From Rhodanobacteraceae bacterium (GTDB lineage Bacteria > Pseudomonadota > Gammaproteobacteria > Xanthomonadales > SZUA-5): a stretch of DNA of 64,000 bases. Positions 35,147-44,876 of this stretch are shown in pieces (position 1 is the stretch's first letter; every line of letters begins with the position of its first letter). The translations under genes were made by a program, and so were the position numbers. The notes below the pieces were generated by a model. That model worked only from the letters and a program-made list of their open reading frames with translations, was not told where the DNA came from and ran no database searches. The stretch lies in the NCBI GenBank assembly GCA_016713135.1, contig JADJPR010000004.1, positions 1 to 64,000 of the forward strand. Reading direction: 5' to 3'.

Positions 35147-36322
35147 TCAGAAGGCGTTGATCCCGGTGATCTCGCGGCCGACGACCAGCTGGTGCACGGT
35201 CTCGGTGCCTTCGTAGGTGATCACGCTTTCCAGGTTCAGCCCGTGACGGATCGGGCAGTGCTCGACCGTGATGCCGGCGCCGCCAAGGATGTCGCGCGCC
35301 TCGCGGGCGATGTCGATGGCCATGCGCACATTGTTCCACTTGGCCAGCGAGACCTGAGTAGGCTGCATCGTGCCGGCGTCCTTCAGGCGCCCGAGCTGCA
35401 GCGACAGCAACTGGGCGAGGGTGATCCGTCGTGCCATGTCGGCGAGCTTGAGCTGCACCGCCTGGGTGCCGCCGATCGGCTTGCCGAAGATGATGCGGGT
35501 CTTGCTGTATTCCAGCGCCTCACGGTAGCAGGCGATGGCCGCGCCGATCGGGCCCCAGGTGATGCCGTAGCGCGCCTGGGTGAGGCAGGACAGCGGGCCC
35601 TTGAGGCCGCGCACATTCGGCAGGCGCTGGCTGTCCGGGACGCGCACGTCATCGAAGAACAGCGCGCTGGTGACCGAGGCGCGCAGGCTCATCTTGCGCT
35701 TGATGTCCTGGGTGGTGAAGCCCGGCGTGCCGCGCTCGATCAGGAAGCCCTGGATGCCTTCGTCGGTCATCGCCCAGACGATCGCGATCCCGGCGACGCC
35801 GCCGTTGGTGATCCACATCTTGGAGCCGTTGATCACCCAGTCGCCGCCGTCGCGGCGCGCGTGGGTCTTCATGTTGCCGGGATCGGAACCGCCGTGCGGC
35901 TCGGTCAGGCCGAAGCAGCCGATCAGCTCGCCCTTCGCCATGCTCGGCAGGTACTTGCGGCGCTGCTCTTCGCTGCCGAAGGCGTAGATCGGGTACATGC
36001 ACAGGCTGGACTGCACCGAAACGAAGCTGCGGATGCCCGAGTCGCCGCGCTCCAGTTCCTGGCAGATCAGGCCGTACATCACGCCGCTCATGTTGGCGCA
36101 GCCGTATTCCTCCGGCAGGCTGGAGCCGAGCAGCCCGAGCGAGGCAATCTCCGGGATCAGCTCGGACGGGAATCGGTGCTCGTCGAAGCACTCGCCGATG
36201 ATCGGCAGCACTTTCTCGTCGGTGAAGCGCGCCACCGTGTCCTGCACCATGCGTTCTTCGTCGCTCAGCAGCGAGCGGATGTCGAACAGATCGGAAGGAT
36301 CGAGAGTGGAAGGCTTGCCCAT
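35147..36322 (-). CDS. gcdH: Glutaryl-CoA dehydrogenase
   Basis: The 391-residue acyl-CoA dehydrogenase matches GcdH. Key segments are SSLCMYPIYAFGSEEQRRKYLP near 105-125, GCFGLTEPHGGSDPGNMKT near 135-153, TRIIFGKPIGGTQAVQLKLADM, and the catalytic Glu in TYEGTE near 370. It oxidises and decarboxylates glutaryl-CoA to crotonyl-CoA in lysine and tryptophan breakdown, with FAD. The crotonyl-CoA product would be handled by enoyl-CoA hydratases such as the one at 23264-24046. It ends 24 bases from the convergent toxin gene. Confidence 0.93.
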   Translation of the reverse strand: MGKPSTLDPSDLFDIRSLLSDEERMVQDTVARFTDEKVLPIIGECFDEHRFPSELIPEIASLGLLGSSLPEEYGCANMSGVMYGLICQELERGDSGIRSFVSVQSSLCMYPIYAFGSEEQRRKYLPSMAKGELIGCFGLTEPHGGSDPGNMKTHARRDGGDWVINGSKMWITNGGVAGIAIVWAMTDEGIQGFLIERGTPGFTTQDIKRKMSLRASVTSALFFDDVRVPDSQRLPNVRGLKGPLSCLTQARYGITWGPIGAAIACYREALEYSKTRIIFGKPIGGTQAVQLKLADMARRITLAQLLSLQLGRLKDAGTMQPTQVSLAKWNNVRMAIDIAREARDILGGAGITVEHCPIRHGLNLESVITYEGTETVHQLVVGREITGINAF

Positions 36323-36363
36323 GGCGGATCACCGGTATTCAGGAAGCCGCGCAGTATAGGTGC

Positions 36364-36600
36364 GGGAGTGTGAATGGAAGTGCTGGAAGCGGTGTTGGTT
36401 GTTGGTGTTGGTGTTGGTGTTGGACAAAGCGGGTGGCGGCAAGGATGCGGTCAGCGGCATGTTTCAATACCAACAGCCCACATACGGGAGTGCGAAAAGA
36501 TGCGGTGTTGGTTGCTGGTGTTGGTGTTGGAAAGAGCGAGAGGCAGCAAGCTGCGGTCAGCCGCCTGTTCCAACACCAATAACCCACACCAACACCGGCC
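36364..36600. repeat. Tandem-repeat hairpin element (GGTGTTGG arms), duplicated in tandem
   Basis: Two copies lie head to tail. Copy 1 (36364-36485) and copy 2 (36487-36600) each contain a GGTGTTGG-type left arm, a similar spacer with GATGCGGTCAGC or GCTGCGGTCAGC, and a CCAACA/CCAATA right arm. The spacers are alignable, so copy 2 arose by duplication and then diverged. The gap separates gcdH and the RnfB-like gene, both on the minus strand. Confidence 0.85.
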
Positions 36601-37206
36601 TTAACGCACCGGATCCCCCGCCAGCCGCCGCGCCTTGGCGCGGGCGATGGCCTCGGCGAGGGTGCTCGCGCCGGTCTGTTGCTTCAGGTCGGCCCGCTTG
36701 GCTTCGATCTTTGCCGACTGCTCGTCGCGACGGCGCTCGATGCGCGCCTCGTGGGCCTCGAAGCGGCGGCGGAAGTGCGCCGCCTCGGTGGTGTCGATCG
36801 GTCCGCGGGCGGCGCCGTCCAGCGCAGTGTCCGGCACCATCACGATGCAGTCGACCGGGCAGGGCGCGATGCACAACTCGCAGCCGGTGCACTCGGAAAC
36901 GATCACCGTATGCATCCGCTTGTTCGCGCCGACGATGGCATCGACCGGACACGCCGGCAGGCACTTGGTGCAGCCGATGCAATGCTCCTCGAGGATGTAC
37001 GCGACCTCGCGCGGCTTCTCCACCCCGTTGGCGGGATTCAGTGGCAGTGCGGCGCGGCCGGTCAAGCGCGCGAGCGCCTCTATGGTGGCGGCACCGCCCG
37101 GCGGGCACTGGTTGATCTCCGCCTCGCCGCCTGCGATCGCCTCGGCGTAGGGGCGGCAGCCGGTGTAGCCGCAGCGGGTGCACTGCGTCTGCGGCAGCAG
37201 GGGCAT
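36601..37206 (-). CDS. RnfB-like ferredoxin, soluble and without other rnf genes
   Basis: The 201-residue protein has an N-terminal [4Fe-4S] motif of RnfB (QCTRCGYTGCRPYAEAI, then QCPPGG) and two ferredoxin clusters (CIGCTKCLPACP near 76-87, CTGCELCIAPCP near 107-118), followed by a charged coiled tail. The N-terminal membrane anchor of RnfB is absent, so it should be cytoplasmic. No other rnf genes are nearby, so it probably acts as a free electron carrier. ATG 37206 begins just before the first Fe-S motif. It is the next gene downstream of metG on the same strand, 86 bases away. Confidence 0.85.
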   Translation of the reverse strand: MPLLPQTQCTRCGYTGCRPYAEAIAGGEAEINQCPPGGAATIEALARLTGRAALPLNPANGVEKPREVAYILEEHCIGCTKCLPACPVDAIVGANKRMHTVIVSECTGCELCIAPCPVDCIVMVPDTALDGAARGPIDTTEAAHFRRRFEAHEARIERRRDEQSAKIEAKRADLKQQTGASTLAEAIARAKARRLAGDPVR

Positions 37207-37292
37207 CGATCTGGTCGGGGTTCATGCGATCGAGCAGTCCGAAGCGAGCGTTGGTCGGTGGATCGCGCAGCGATTCACCGGCGCTCCCGTGC

Positions 37293-39392
37293 TCATTTGA
37301 CCCGCATCCCCGGCTCCGCGCCGGCGTCCGGCGCCAGCAGGAACGGCCCGCCGCGCTCGTCGGAGGCGGCCAGAACCATCCCCTCACTCATGCCGAAGCG
37401 CATCTTGCGCGGCGCCAGGTTGGCGACCATCACGGTCAGGCGACCGACCAGCGCGGTCGGATCGTAGGAGCTCTTGATCCCGGCAAACACCTGGCACGTG
37501 CCGAGCGCGCCGAGGTCCAGTTGCAGGCGCAGCAGCTTGTCGGCCTCCGGCACCGCCTCGGCCGCGGCGATCCGCGCGATGCGCAGGTCGATGGCGGTGA
37601 ATTGGTCGATGGTGATGGGGTCGGCATTTGCGCCGGGGGCTGGAGAAGCAGGAGCGGGGCTGGGGGCTGGGGGCGGGGGTGCGCTGGGCGCAGCCTTGGC
37701 CGGTTTGGCGGGCTGCTTCTCCGGTGCGGCGGCGAGGGTGTCCTTGGAGGCTTCGACCATGGCTTCGATGTGCTTGGGATCGACGCGGGTGGCAAGCGCG
37801 CTGAAGGGCTTGATCGCGTGGCCCGCGGGCAGCGGCTCGGCGACGTCCTCGAAGGCGCGGATGATGGCGCCGAGGAAGTCCTCGCTGGCCTGCGCCAGCG
37901 CGGGGACGATCGGTTTCAGCCAGGCTGCGAGCAGACGGAACAGCGACAGCGCGAGCGAGCAGATCGCGTGCAGTTCCGCGCGCTTGGCTTCGTCCTTGGC
38001 CAGCACCCACGGCGCGCGTTCGGCGATCAGGCCGTTGACGCTGTCCGCCACCGCCATCACCTCGCGCAGCACCAGGCCGAAGTCTCGCGCGTCATAGGCG
38101 CTGCGGCAGCGCGCGTGCAGGCGCGCGGAGTGCTCGGCGTAGATGCCGAGGTCGGCGGCATCGAGTTGCGCCAGCCGGCCATCGAAGAACTTGCTCACGA
38201 AACCCGCGCAGCGGCTGGCGATGTTGACGAACTTGCCGACCAGGTCGGCGTTGACCCGCAGCGCGAAGTCGTCGAGGTTGAGGTCCAGGTCCTCGACGCC
38301 GCCGCTGGACTTGCCCGCGTAGTAGTAGCGCAGGTAATCCGGATTGAGCCCGGCATCCAGCCAGGTGCGCGCCTGGATGAAGGTGCCGCGCGACTTGCTC
38401 ATCTTCGCGCCGTTGACCGTCAGGTAGCCGTTGACGTGGATCGCCGTCGGCACGCGGTGGCCGGAACCGTGCAGCACCGCCGGCCAGAACAGCCCGTGGA
38501 AGTTGACGATGTCCTTGCCAATGAAATGGTGCATCTCGGTGGCGTGGCCGGGCTTCAGGTAGCGGTCGTAGTCCATCCCGGTGCGGTCGCAGTAGGCGCG
38601 GAAGCTCGCGAGGTAGCCGATCGGCGCGTCCAGCCAGACGTAGAAGTACTTGCCCGGCGCGCCGGGGATCTCGAAGCCGAAGTAGGGCGCATCGCGCGAG
38701 ATGTCCCAGGCCTTCAGGCCCGCGTCCAGCCACTCGCGCAGCTTGGCGCGCACGCCGGGATGGGCGACGTTTTCATCGGCCAGGAAGCCGGTGAGGAAGT
38801 CCTGGAACTGGGACAGTTCGAAGAAGTAATGCTCCGACGCGCGCAGCTCCGGCCGCGCGCCGGAGACCACCGAGTACGGGTTCTTGAGGTCGGTCGGCGC
38901 ATAGGTGGCGCCGCAGTTCTCGCAGTTGTCGCCGTACTGGTCGGCGGTGCCGCACTTGGGGCACTCGCCCTTGACGTAGCGGTCCGGCAGGAACATCGAC
39001 TTGACCGGGTCGTAGAATTGCTCGACGGCGCGCACGCCGATCGCCCCGCGCGCCTTCAGCGCGGCGTAGATCGATTCGGTGATCGTGCGGTTTTCTTCGC
39101 TGTGGGTGGAGTGGTAGTGGTCGAAGGCCACGCCGAAGGCCGCGAAGTCGCGCTCGTGCGAGACCTGCATCGGCTTGACGAATTCTTCGGGGCTGACGCC
39201 GACCTTTTCGGCCGCGAGCATGATCGGCGTGCCGTGGGTGTCGTCGGCACAGACGAAGTGCACCGTGTGGCCCATCAGGCGCTGCGCGCGGACCCAGATG
39301 TCGGCCTGGATATAGCCAACGAGGTGGCCTAGATGAAGGTGCCCGTTGGCGTAGGGCAGAGCGTTGGTGACGAGGATGTCGCGGCGTTCCAT
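37293..39392 (-). CDS. metG: Methionyl-tRNA synthetase
   Basis: The 699-residue class I synthetase charges tRNA-Met. The HIGH-like site is PYANGHLHLGH (13-23), the zinc knuckle CPKCGTADQYGDNCENCG lies near 145-162, and the KMSKS loop is in KMSKSRGTF near 335. After an Ala/Pro-rich linker (about 555-585) comes a C-terminal tRNA-binding (EMAP-like) domain. Length and domain order match the proteobacterial enzyme. Its 188-base upstream region, shared with a divergent glycine-zipper gene, contains the promoters. Confidence 0.96.
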   Translation of the reverse strand: MERRDILVTNALPYANGHLHLGHLVGYIQADIWVRAQRLMGHTVHFVCADDTHGTPIMLAAEKVGVSPEEFVKPMQVSHERDFAAFGVAFDHYHSTHSEENRTITESIYAALKARGAIGVRAVEQFYDPVKSMFLPDRYVKGECPKCGTADQYGDNCENCGATYAPTDLKNPYSVVSGARPELRASEHYFFELSQFQDFLTGFLADENVAHPGVRAKLREWLDAGLKAWDISRDAPYFGFEIPGAPGKYFYVWLDAPIGYLASFRAYCDRTGMDYDRYLKPGHATEMHHFIGKDIVNFHGLFWPAVLHGSGHRVPTAIHVNGYLTVNGAKMSKSRGTFIQARTWLDAGLNPDYLRYYYAGKSSGGVEDLDLNLDDFALRVNADLVGKFVNIASRCAGFVSKFFDGRLAQLDAADLGIYAEHSARLHARCRSAYDARDFGLVLREVMAVADSVNGLIAERAPWVLAKDEAKRAELHAICSLALSLFRLLAAWLKPIVPALAQASEDFLGAIIRAFEDVAEPLPAGHAIKPFSALATRVDPKHIEAMVEASKDTLAAAPEKQPAKPAKAAPSAPPPPAPSPAPASPAPGANADPITIDQFTAIDLRIARIAAAEAVPEADKLLRLQLDLGALGTCQVFAGIKSSYDPTALVGRLTVMVANLAPRKMRFGMSEGMVLAASDERGGPFLLAPDAGAEPGMRVK

Positions 39393-39580
39393 GAGTTCGG
39401 CTTGTCTTCCAGGACAGGGGCGGGATTATGCGTCAGCGAGAGGGAACCCCGACTCGACTCGCGAAGCTGAATCGACGCCAGCGCGGCCCGCCGGATTCAG
39501 AAGCAATTCAGACCTCCTGCTTAGGCTGTGCCCTCACCAACCGCGCGTTTCGTCGCGGGCCTGCGTGAGGAGAATGGGTC

Positions 39581-40177
39581 ATGGTGAATCTTGCTCGCAA
39601 TTCGGTTCTGGCTGTGGCGCTCGCGGGCCTTGCCAATGTGGCAGCGGCCCAGGGTTATTACGACGCGGGCTATCGCGACCAGGGGAGTGTCGGCTACGAC
39701 TTCGCCCGCGTGGTGGACGTGCAGCCGGTCTATGACGATGTCTCCTATGCGGAGCCGCGCGAAGTGTGCTGGAACGAGCCGGTGACCTATGTGGAGCAGC
39801 CGCGCTACGCACGCTACGAGCGCAACCGCAGCGGCACCCCTGAAATCGTCGGCGGCATCATCGGCGGCCTGATCGGCAACCAGTTCGGGCATGGCGACGG
39901 ACGCGCCGCAGCGACCCTCGCTGGCGTTGCGCTCGGCGCCTCCGTTGCGCGCGACAACCAGCGCTATCGCGGCGGCTATTACGAGGGCTACGGCCCGCGC
40001 TACGAGCGCACCGTAAACGAGCGCCGTTGCGCCGTGCGCGACGACTATCGCCGCGAGCGCCAGTTGATCGGCTACGACGTGACCTACGACTACAACGGCA
40101 CCATCGGTCACACCTTCAGCGAGCGCCAGCCCGGCACCGAAATCCGCGTGCGCGTCGCGGTGGAACCGGCCGACTGA
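39581..40177 (+). CDS. Glycine-zipper 2TM domain outer-membrane protein
   Basis: The 198-residue protein has a signal peptide (1-24), a Tyr/Arg-rich region and the glycine zipper GGIIGGLIGNQFGHGDG near 92-108 typical of Rickettsia-17-kDa-like proteins, which insert in the outer membrane. The C-terminus (YDVTYDYNGTIGHTFSER) is a conserved beta module of the family. GAGGAGAATG before ATG 39581 sets the start. It is divergent from metG and convergent with the kinase gene, with a hairpin between. Confidence 0.88.
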   Translation: MVNLARNSVLAVALAGLANVAAAQGYYDAGYRDQGSVGYDFARVVDVQPVYDDVSYAEPREVCWNEPVTYVEQPRYARYERNRSGTPEIVGGIIGGLIGNQFGHGDGRAAATLAGVALGASVARDNQRYRGGYYEGYGPRYERTVNERRCAVRDDYRRERQLIGYDVTYDYNGTIGHTFSERQPGTEIRVRVAVEPAD

Positions 40178-40185
40178 GTTCTTGG

Positions 40186-40209
40186 CGGCGGCGCTGAAGT
40201 GCGCCGCCG
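40186..40209. terminator. Bidirectional hairpin between convergent genes
   Basis: CGGCGGCGC at 40186-40194 pairs with GCGCCGCCG at 40201-40209 around the loop TGAAGT. It lies between the glycine-zipper stop and the kinase stop. There is no clear T run, so termination would rely on the stem or on Rho. Confidence 0.6.
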
Positions 40210-40212
40210 TCT

Positions 40213-42704
40213 TCAGTCCAGCGCGCTGCGCTCCAGCGCCTGGCGCAGGGTGTCGTCGCGTGGCACCAGGGCGCGCGCGGCGGCAGCCAGTTCGCCGGCC
40301 TTGGCTGGCTCCGCCAATCCGCGTTGCAGGCCGACCCACCGCGCCAGCAGTCGCAGATTCGGCTGTACGGCATCGGCGGAGAGACACGCGACCGCTGCCC
40401 GCTGGCGCGACGAGGCCTCGCTGGCGTCGTCCATGAGCGCGAGTGCCAACAGGTCGGCGCGACAGGCCTTGACCGACGTCGGATGGTCGGCGGCCAGAGT
40501 CTCGCCAATGGCATCGGAGAGCACTCGCGCCGCGGCTGCATCGCCGCGAAGCCATTCGAGCTCACCCAGCAGCAGGGCGGCATACGCGGTTTCCGCGTGC
40601 GCAGCTCCGGACCATTCGCGGTAGATCGAATGCGATTCGGCCAGCACCTCGCGAGCCGCGTCGACCTGGCCCAGGGCACGCAGCGCACTGCCAAGCCCGA
40701 GCAGTGGCAAGGCGACTTCCCGGTTGCGCGCGCCGAACTGCGAGCGCGCCAGGGCGATCGCCTCGCGATAGTGCGCAACGGCGACGTCCAGCCGGTCCAG
40801 GCGCATTTCGATCGCCGCCAGGTTGTTCAGCGAAGTCACGAGCGATTGCTGGTCTGCGGCGCTGCCGGCGCGCTGCGCAGCGACGATGCCTTCGTAGGCG
40901 GACAGCGCCGCCGGCAGGTCGTTGCGGCTGTAGGCCATGGTCGCCAGCAGCATCTCGGTGTCGACCAGGTCGCGGGTCGGAGCGCCCGGAAAAGCGCGGA
41001 GCTGTGCCAGTGCCGCGCGCGCGGCGCTCTCGGCATCGGTGGCGCGTTCCTGGTTCAACAGGCTCACCGCCAGTTGTCGCTGCAGGCCGGCCTGGAGCAT
41101 CGGGTCGCCACCGGCCATCTGCAGGCCGCGACGCAATTCGCGCTCGGCATCGGTCCAGCGGGATTGGAAGTTGTGCACGCGGCCCAGCTGCAACTGCCAT
41201 GCGGGCAGGCGCGGATCCCCGGCGACCGCCTGGTCGACCGCTTCGCGCAGCAGGGTCTCGGCTTCCGCATAGTGGCCGAGTGCGCGATAGCTGTCCGCCA
41301 CGCTGGCCAGCAGGGCGCCGCGTACGGCGGGATCCAGGGTGGCGTCGTGGGCCAGCTGTTCGCGGCCGCGATCGAGCAGGTCGCGCGCGCTGGGCACGCG
41401 TCCCTGGTTGCGCAGCGGCTGGGCCGCTTCGAACAATCCGGTCAGGAAATCCGCAATGCGCTCAGCACGGGCCGCCTCCCGCTGCGCCGCGTCGCGCTCG
41501 CGCGCGGCCGCATCGGCCTGCCACAGCGCCACGCCACTGACGCCGACCAGTGCCAGCAGCGCCACAGCGCCCAGCGCAAAACCCGCGCGGTGGCGACGCG
41601 CCAGGCGCGCGACTTGCTCGGCTGTCGACGGCGGGCGCGCCAGAACTGCGCGGTCATCGACTACCCGCTCGAGTTCGTCGGCGAATTCCTGCACGGACGC
41701 GTAGCGCGCCGCCGGATCGCGCGCCAGGGCCTTTGCCAGCACCGCTTCGAGGTCGCGCGCGCGCAGGCCACGCAATACGCCCGCGTTCCGCAGCGCGCGG
41801 CGCAGCGGCGTGGCGTCGCCCGCGAGCACGCGCTCGGCGAAGCTGCGGCCCTCGCCGGCCAGAACTGCGAACGGATGAGTTCCCGCCAGCAATTCGAACA
41901 GGATCACCGCGAGTGCGAACAGATCGACGCCAGTGCCGGTCGGCTCTCCGGCGATCTGTTCCGGTGCCGCATGCCGTAGGGTGAAGTAGCGCGCAGAGGT
42001 GAGTTGCGGGTCGTCGCCGGTGCGGTCCAGCAACTTGGCGACGCCAAAATCCAGCACCTTGACCTGGCCTTGCCTGTCCACCAGCAGGTTGGCGGGCTTC
42101 AGGTCCCGGTGCAGCACCCATTGGGCATGCGCGTGCGCAATCGCCCGCGCGGCCGCGATGACCAGTGCGATCCGTGTGCGCGCATCCGCGCCAATGGCTT
42201 CGCAGTGCGCATCGATCGGTATGCCGTCGACGTACTCCATCACCAGGTAAGGCTGCCCGCGCGCATCCTCGCCGGCGTCCAGCAGTCGTGCGATGCCGGG
42301 ATGCGCAAGGCGCGCGAGCACGTGCCGCTCGTGCAGGAAAAAGCCCGGATTGGCCGCCTCGGCGACGAACTTGATCGCCGCCAGGCCCTCGTAGCGACCA
42401 TCTTCCCGGCGCGCGCGGTAGACCCGCCCCATGCCGCCGGCGCCGATCAGGGTCTCGATCCGCCACGGGCCGGCGAGGATCCCGGCCGTTCGTCCGGCGC
42501 CAGCGCGGCGACGACCTCGGGCGCCTGCGCGGCTGCATCGTCGCGCAGCGCAGCGCCGCCATCGGCTGCCAGCATCGATTGCAGCAGGGCTCTGCGCTGT
42601 GGGTCGAGTCCGGCTTCCTCGATCCGCCGCTGCCGCTCCGTGGCGGGCAGGTCGCACAGCGCATCGAACAAGGCGCGCACGGCCTGCCAGTCGGCCGCAT
42701 TCAC
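40213..42704 (-). CDS. Ser/Thr protein kinase with TPR domain, one frame break near the N-terminus
   Basis: The GTG at 42704 overlaps the sigma-factor stop and opens VNAADWQAVRALFDALCDLP, the standard start of this kinase family. After ALAPDER (near 42489) one base appears to be missing, and the rest reads in another frame: GPWRIETLIGAGGMGRVYRA, catalytic loop VLHRDLKPANLLVD, VLDFGVAKLL, then a membrane helix (FALGAVALLALVGVSGVALW) and about 400 residues of TPR repeats to the stop. The product would be about 830 residues. These kinases pair with the adjacent ECF-type sigma factor. Either the base count at CGGCCGGG is wrong or the gene has a recent frameshift. Confidence 0.85.
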
Positions 42705-43240
42705 GGCGCGCCGCCCAGTTGCGCCGCGACGAAGGCGCGCGCCGCGCGCAAGTCCCGCTCCACGGTGGCCGTCGACAGGCCGAGTGCGACCGATGTCTCC
42801 TCGATCGTGCAGCCGCCGAAGAAGCGCAGTTCGAATACCTGCTCCAGGCGCGGGTCGAACTCGCGCAGCCGCGCGAGCGCCTGGTCGATCACCATGAGAT
42901 CGAACTGTTCGCTCGCGCCACCGCCGGGATCCGTGGATTCCAGGGTCACGCGTTCCCAGTCGCCGCCGCGGCGCACGGCCTGGCGTTCGCGCACGGCGTC
43001 GATCAGCACGTGGCGCATGACCCGGGCCATGGTCGCCAGGTAGTGCTCGCGGCTCTGCCATTGCGAGCCGCTGCCCGCCAGCTTGAGCCAGGCTTCGTTG
43101 ACCAGGGCCGTGGCATTCAGCGTGGCCACCCCGCGCTGGCGCGACAGTTGTTGCTGCGCCAGCCGGCGCAGGGTGGCGTAGACCGCCGCCGGGATGCCGT
43201 CGTCTCCTGCATTCAGCCGCTGGGTGATGTCGTCGCTCAC
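42701..43240 (-). CDS. ECF-like RNA polymerase sigma factor (Sig-70_X6 type)
   Basis: The 179-residue sigma factor starts at GTG 43240. Region 2 is represented by EAWLKLAGSGSQWQSREHYLA, DAVRERQA marks the linker, and region 4 contains FDPRLEQVFELRFFGGCTIEETSVALGLS. Sigma factors of this type lie next to Ser/Thr kinases with TPR tails, as here, and are thought to be controlled by phosphorylation or by the kinase complex. The stop overlaps the kinase GTG start. The divergent gene at 43369 encodes a secreted protein and could be a target. Confidence 0.9.
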   Translation of the reverse strand: MSDDITQRLNAGDDGIPAAVYATLRRLAQQQLSRQRGVATLNATALVNEAWLKLAGSGSQWQSREHYLATMARVMRHVLIDAVRERQAVRRGGDWERVTLESTDPGGGASEQFDLMVIDQALARLREFDPRLEQVFELRFFGGCTIEETSVALGLSTATVERDLRAARAFVAAQLGGAP

Positions 43241-43368
43241 CGATGCCCCGGCGTGATCCGCGAAAACTGAACTATCGGCTGTCGCCGCCGATCAAGCCAG
43301 CACCCGCGGCGTGATGGAGTCCGCCACGGAACTCCGTATCCGGGTACATCCCCCCAACGGAGCGAACC

Positions 43369-44793
43369 ATGCAGGCCTTCCTGCGCAACACGCTGTCGGC
43401 TATCGGTCTGTCCATCCTGCCTGGTGTCGCCGCGCTGGCGGCCCCGCCGCTCGAAGGCATCCTCGATCCAGGCTTTGGCACCGGCGGAGTCTCGATCACC
43501 AGCTTCGACCAGACCCCTGACTTCGCCGATACCGCCAAGGGCATCGCGGTCAGTCCCAGCGGGCGCATCTACCTTGCAGCGTCCATTGGTGCGCTGGTCC
43601 AGGGCGTGAATCGGGTGCGCTTCGGCCTCGCCCGGTTCATGGCGGACGGCCAGCTGGACACCGCCTTCAGCAGCGACGGCCTGGCGTCTCCGGTGAGCGC
43701 GGCGCTCGCATCGCAGAACCAATGGGCCAGCGGCGTGCTGGTGCGCGCCGACGGCAAGCCCATCGTCTACGGCATCCGCTACCCGGGCGGCGGGGCCCGG
43801 CCCAAGGTGCTGGTCTGCCGCTATGCGGTGGCCGGCAACCTGGATCCCGGCTTCGATGGCGATGGTTGCGTCGAACCCACGCTTGCGCTGATCGACAACG
43901 GCGAGGAAAACGCGCAGACGGCGATCGGCCTGCCCGACAACCGCATCCTGATCGGCGGCCGCGTCGGAGTGAATCCGGGCAATCCGGACCACCTCGACGC
44001 GCTGGTCCTGATGCTGAACGAGGACGGCTCGGTCGCGGGCGGTTTCGGCACGTCTGGCTATACCCTGCTGCAGCCGCCGGGCAGCACCTTTGCCTACGTT
44101 TCCAGACTGGTCCGGCTGGGCGACGGCCGCTTCATTGCCATCGGCACCGGGGACGTCGGCATGTTCGCGGCGCGCTTGTCGTCAACCGGGCAGATCGACC
44201 CGACCTTCGGCGTCAACGGCTATGCGATCGTGAGCTTCGCCGACCTGCACAACCTGCAACTGACCCACGACTGGGCGGAGTCCGGGGCGGTCGATTCGCA
44301 GGGACGGATCCACCTGTGCGGGCGCATCACCTACGGCAACAACAGCAACCAGTCGGTGATGGCGTTTGCACGCCTTACTCCAGGTGGAATGCTGGACCCG
44401 AGCTTCAGCACCGACGGCCGCATCGTCCAGCCCTTCATCGACGTGTTTCCGACCTCGAACGTCGCCGATTGCGCGGTGGACGGGCAGGATCGGCTGGTGG
44501 CGGCGGTGCAAACCGGCACCGCGGTGCCGCTGAACGGCGACTTCGGCGTGCTGCGCCTGCTGCCGGACGGCAACTTCGATCCGCGTTTCAACGTCATCGG
44601 ACAGACCCGGGCCGCGCTCGACCTGGGAGGCAATGGCGTCGGCCACGAACGGGTCCAAGCGATGACCCTGATGGACGGTCGCGTCATCGTCGCAGGCACT
44701 GTGTTCCCCACCAATGGCGGCAGCGCCAGCGGCGAGCAGATGGGCCTGCTGCGCTTCGGCTCGGACCGCCCGTTCGCGGATGGCTTCGAATGA
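43369..44793 (+). CDS. Secreted delta-60-repeat protein with FADGFE tail
   Basis: The 474-residue protein has a signal peptide (1-25) and repeats of about 55-60 residues marked by LDPGFGTGG, LDTAFSSDG, LDPGFDGDG, IDPTFGVNG, LDPSFSTDG and FDPRFN, the delta-60 repeat pattern expected to form a beta-propeller. It ends in RPFADGFE, similar to the tails of the proteins at 12132-12428 and 18930-21413. GGAG precedes ATG 43369. It is divergent from the sigma factor. Function is unknown; extracellular binding is likely. Confidence 0.85.
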   Translation: MQAFLRNTLSAIGLSILPGVAALAAPPLEGILDPGFGTGGVSITSFDQTPDFADTAKGIAVSPSGRIYLAASIGALVQGVNRVRFGLARFMADGQLDTAFSSDGLASPVSAALASQNQWASGVLVRADGKPIVYGIRYPGGGARPKVLVCRYAVAGNLDPGFDGDGCVEPTLALIDNGEENAQTAIGLPDNRILIGGRVGVNPGNPDHLDALVLMLNEDGSVAGGFGTSGYTLLQPPGSTFAYVSRLVRLGDGRFIAIGTGDVGMFAARLSSTGQIDPTFGVNGYAIVSFADLHNLQLTHDWAESGAVDSQGRIHLCGRITYGNNSNQSVMAFARLTPGGMLDPSFSTDGRIVQPFIDVFPTSNVADCAVDGQDRLVAAVQTGTAVPLNGDFGVLRLLPDGNFDPRFNVIGQTRAALDLGGNGVGHERVQAMTLMDGRVIVAGTVFPTNGGSASGEQMGLLRFGSDRPFADGFE

Positions 44794-44876
44794 GTGCGGT
44801 TGCTGCTCGCCACGGATGACGACGTCCAGACGGAAGCTGCCGCATACTCGGCGGCTTCCGTTGAAGGAGTCACCGC

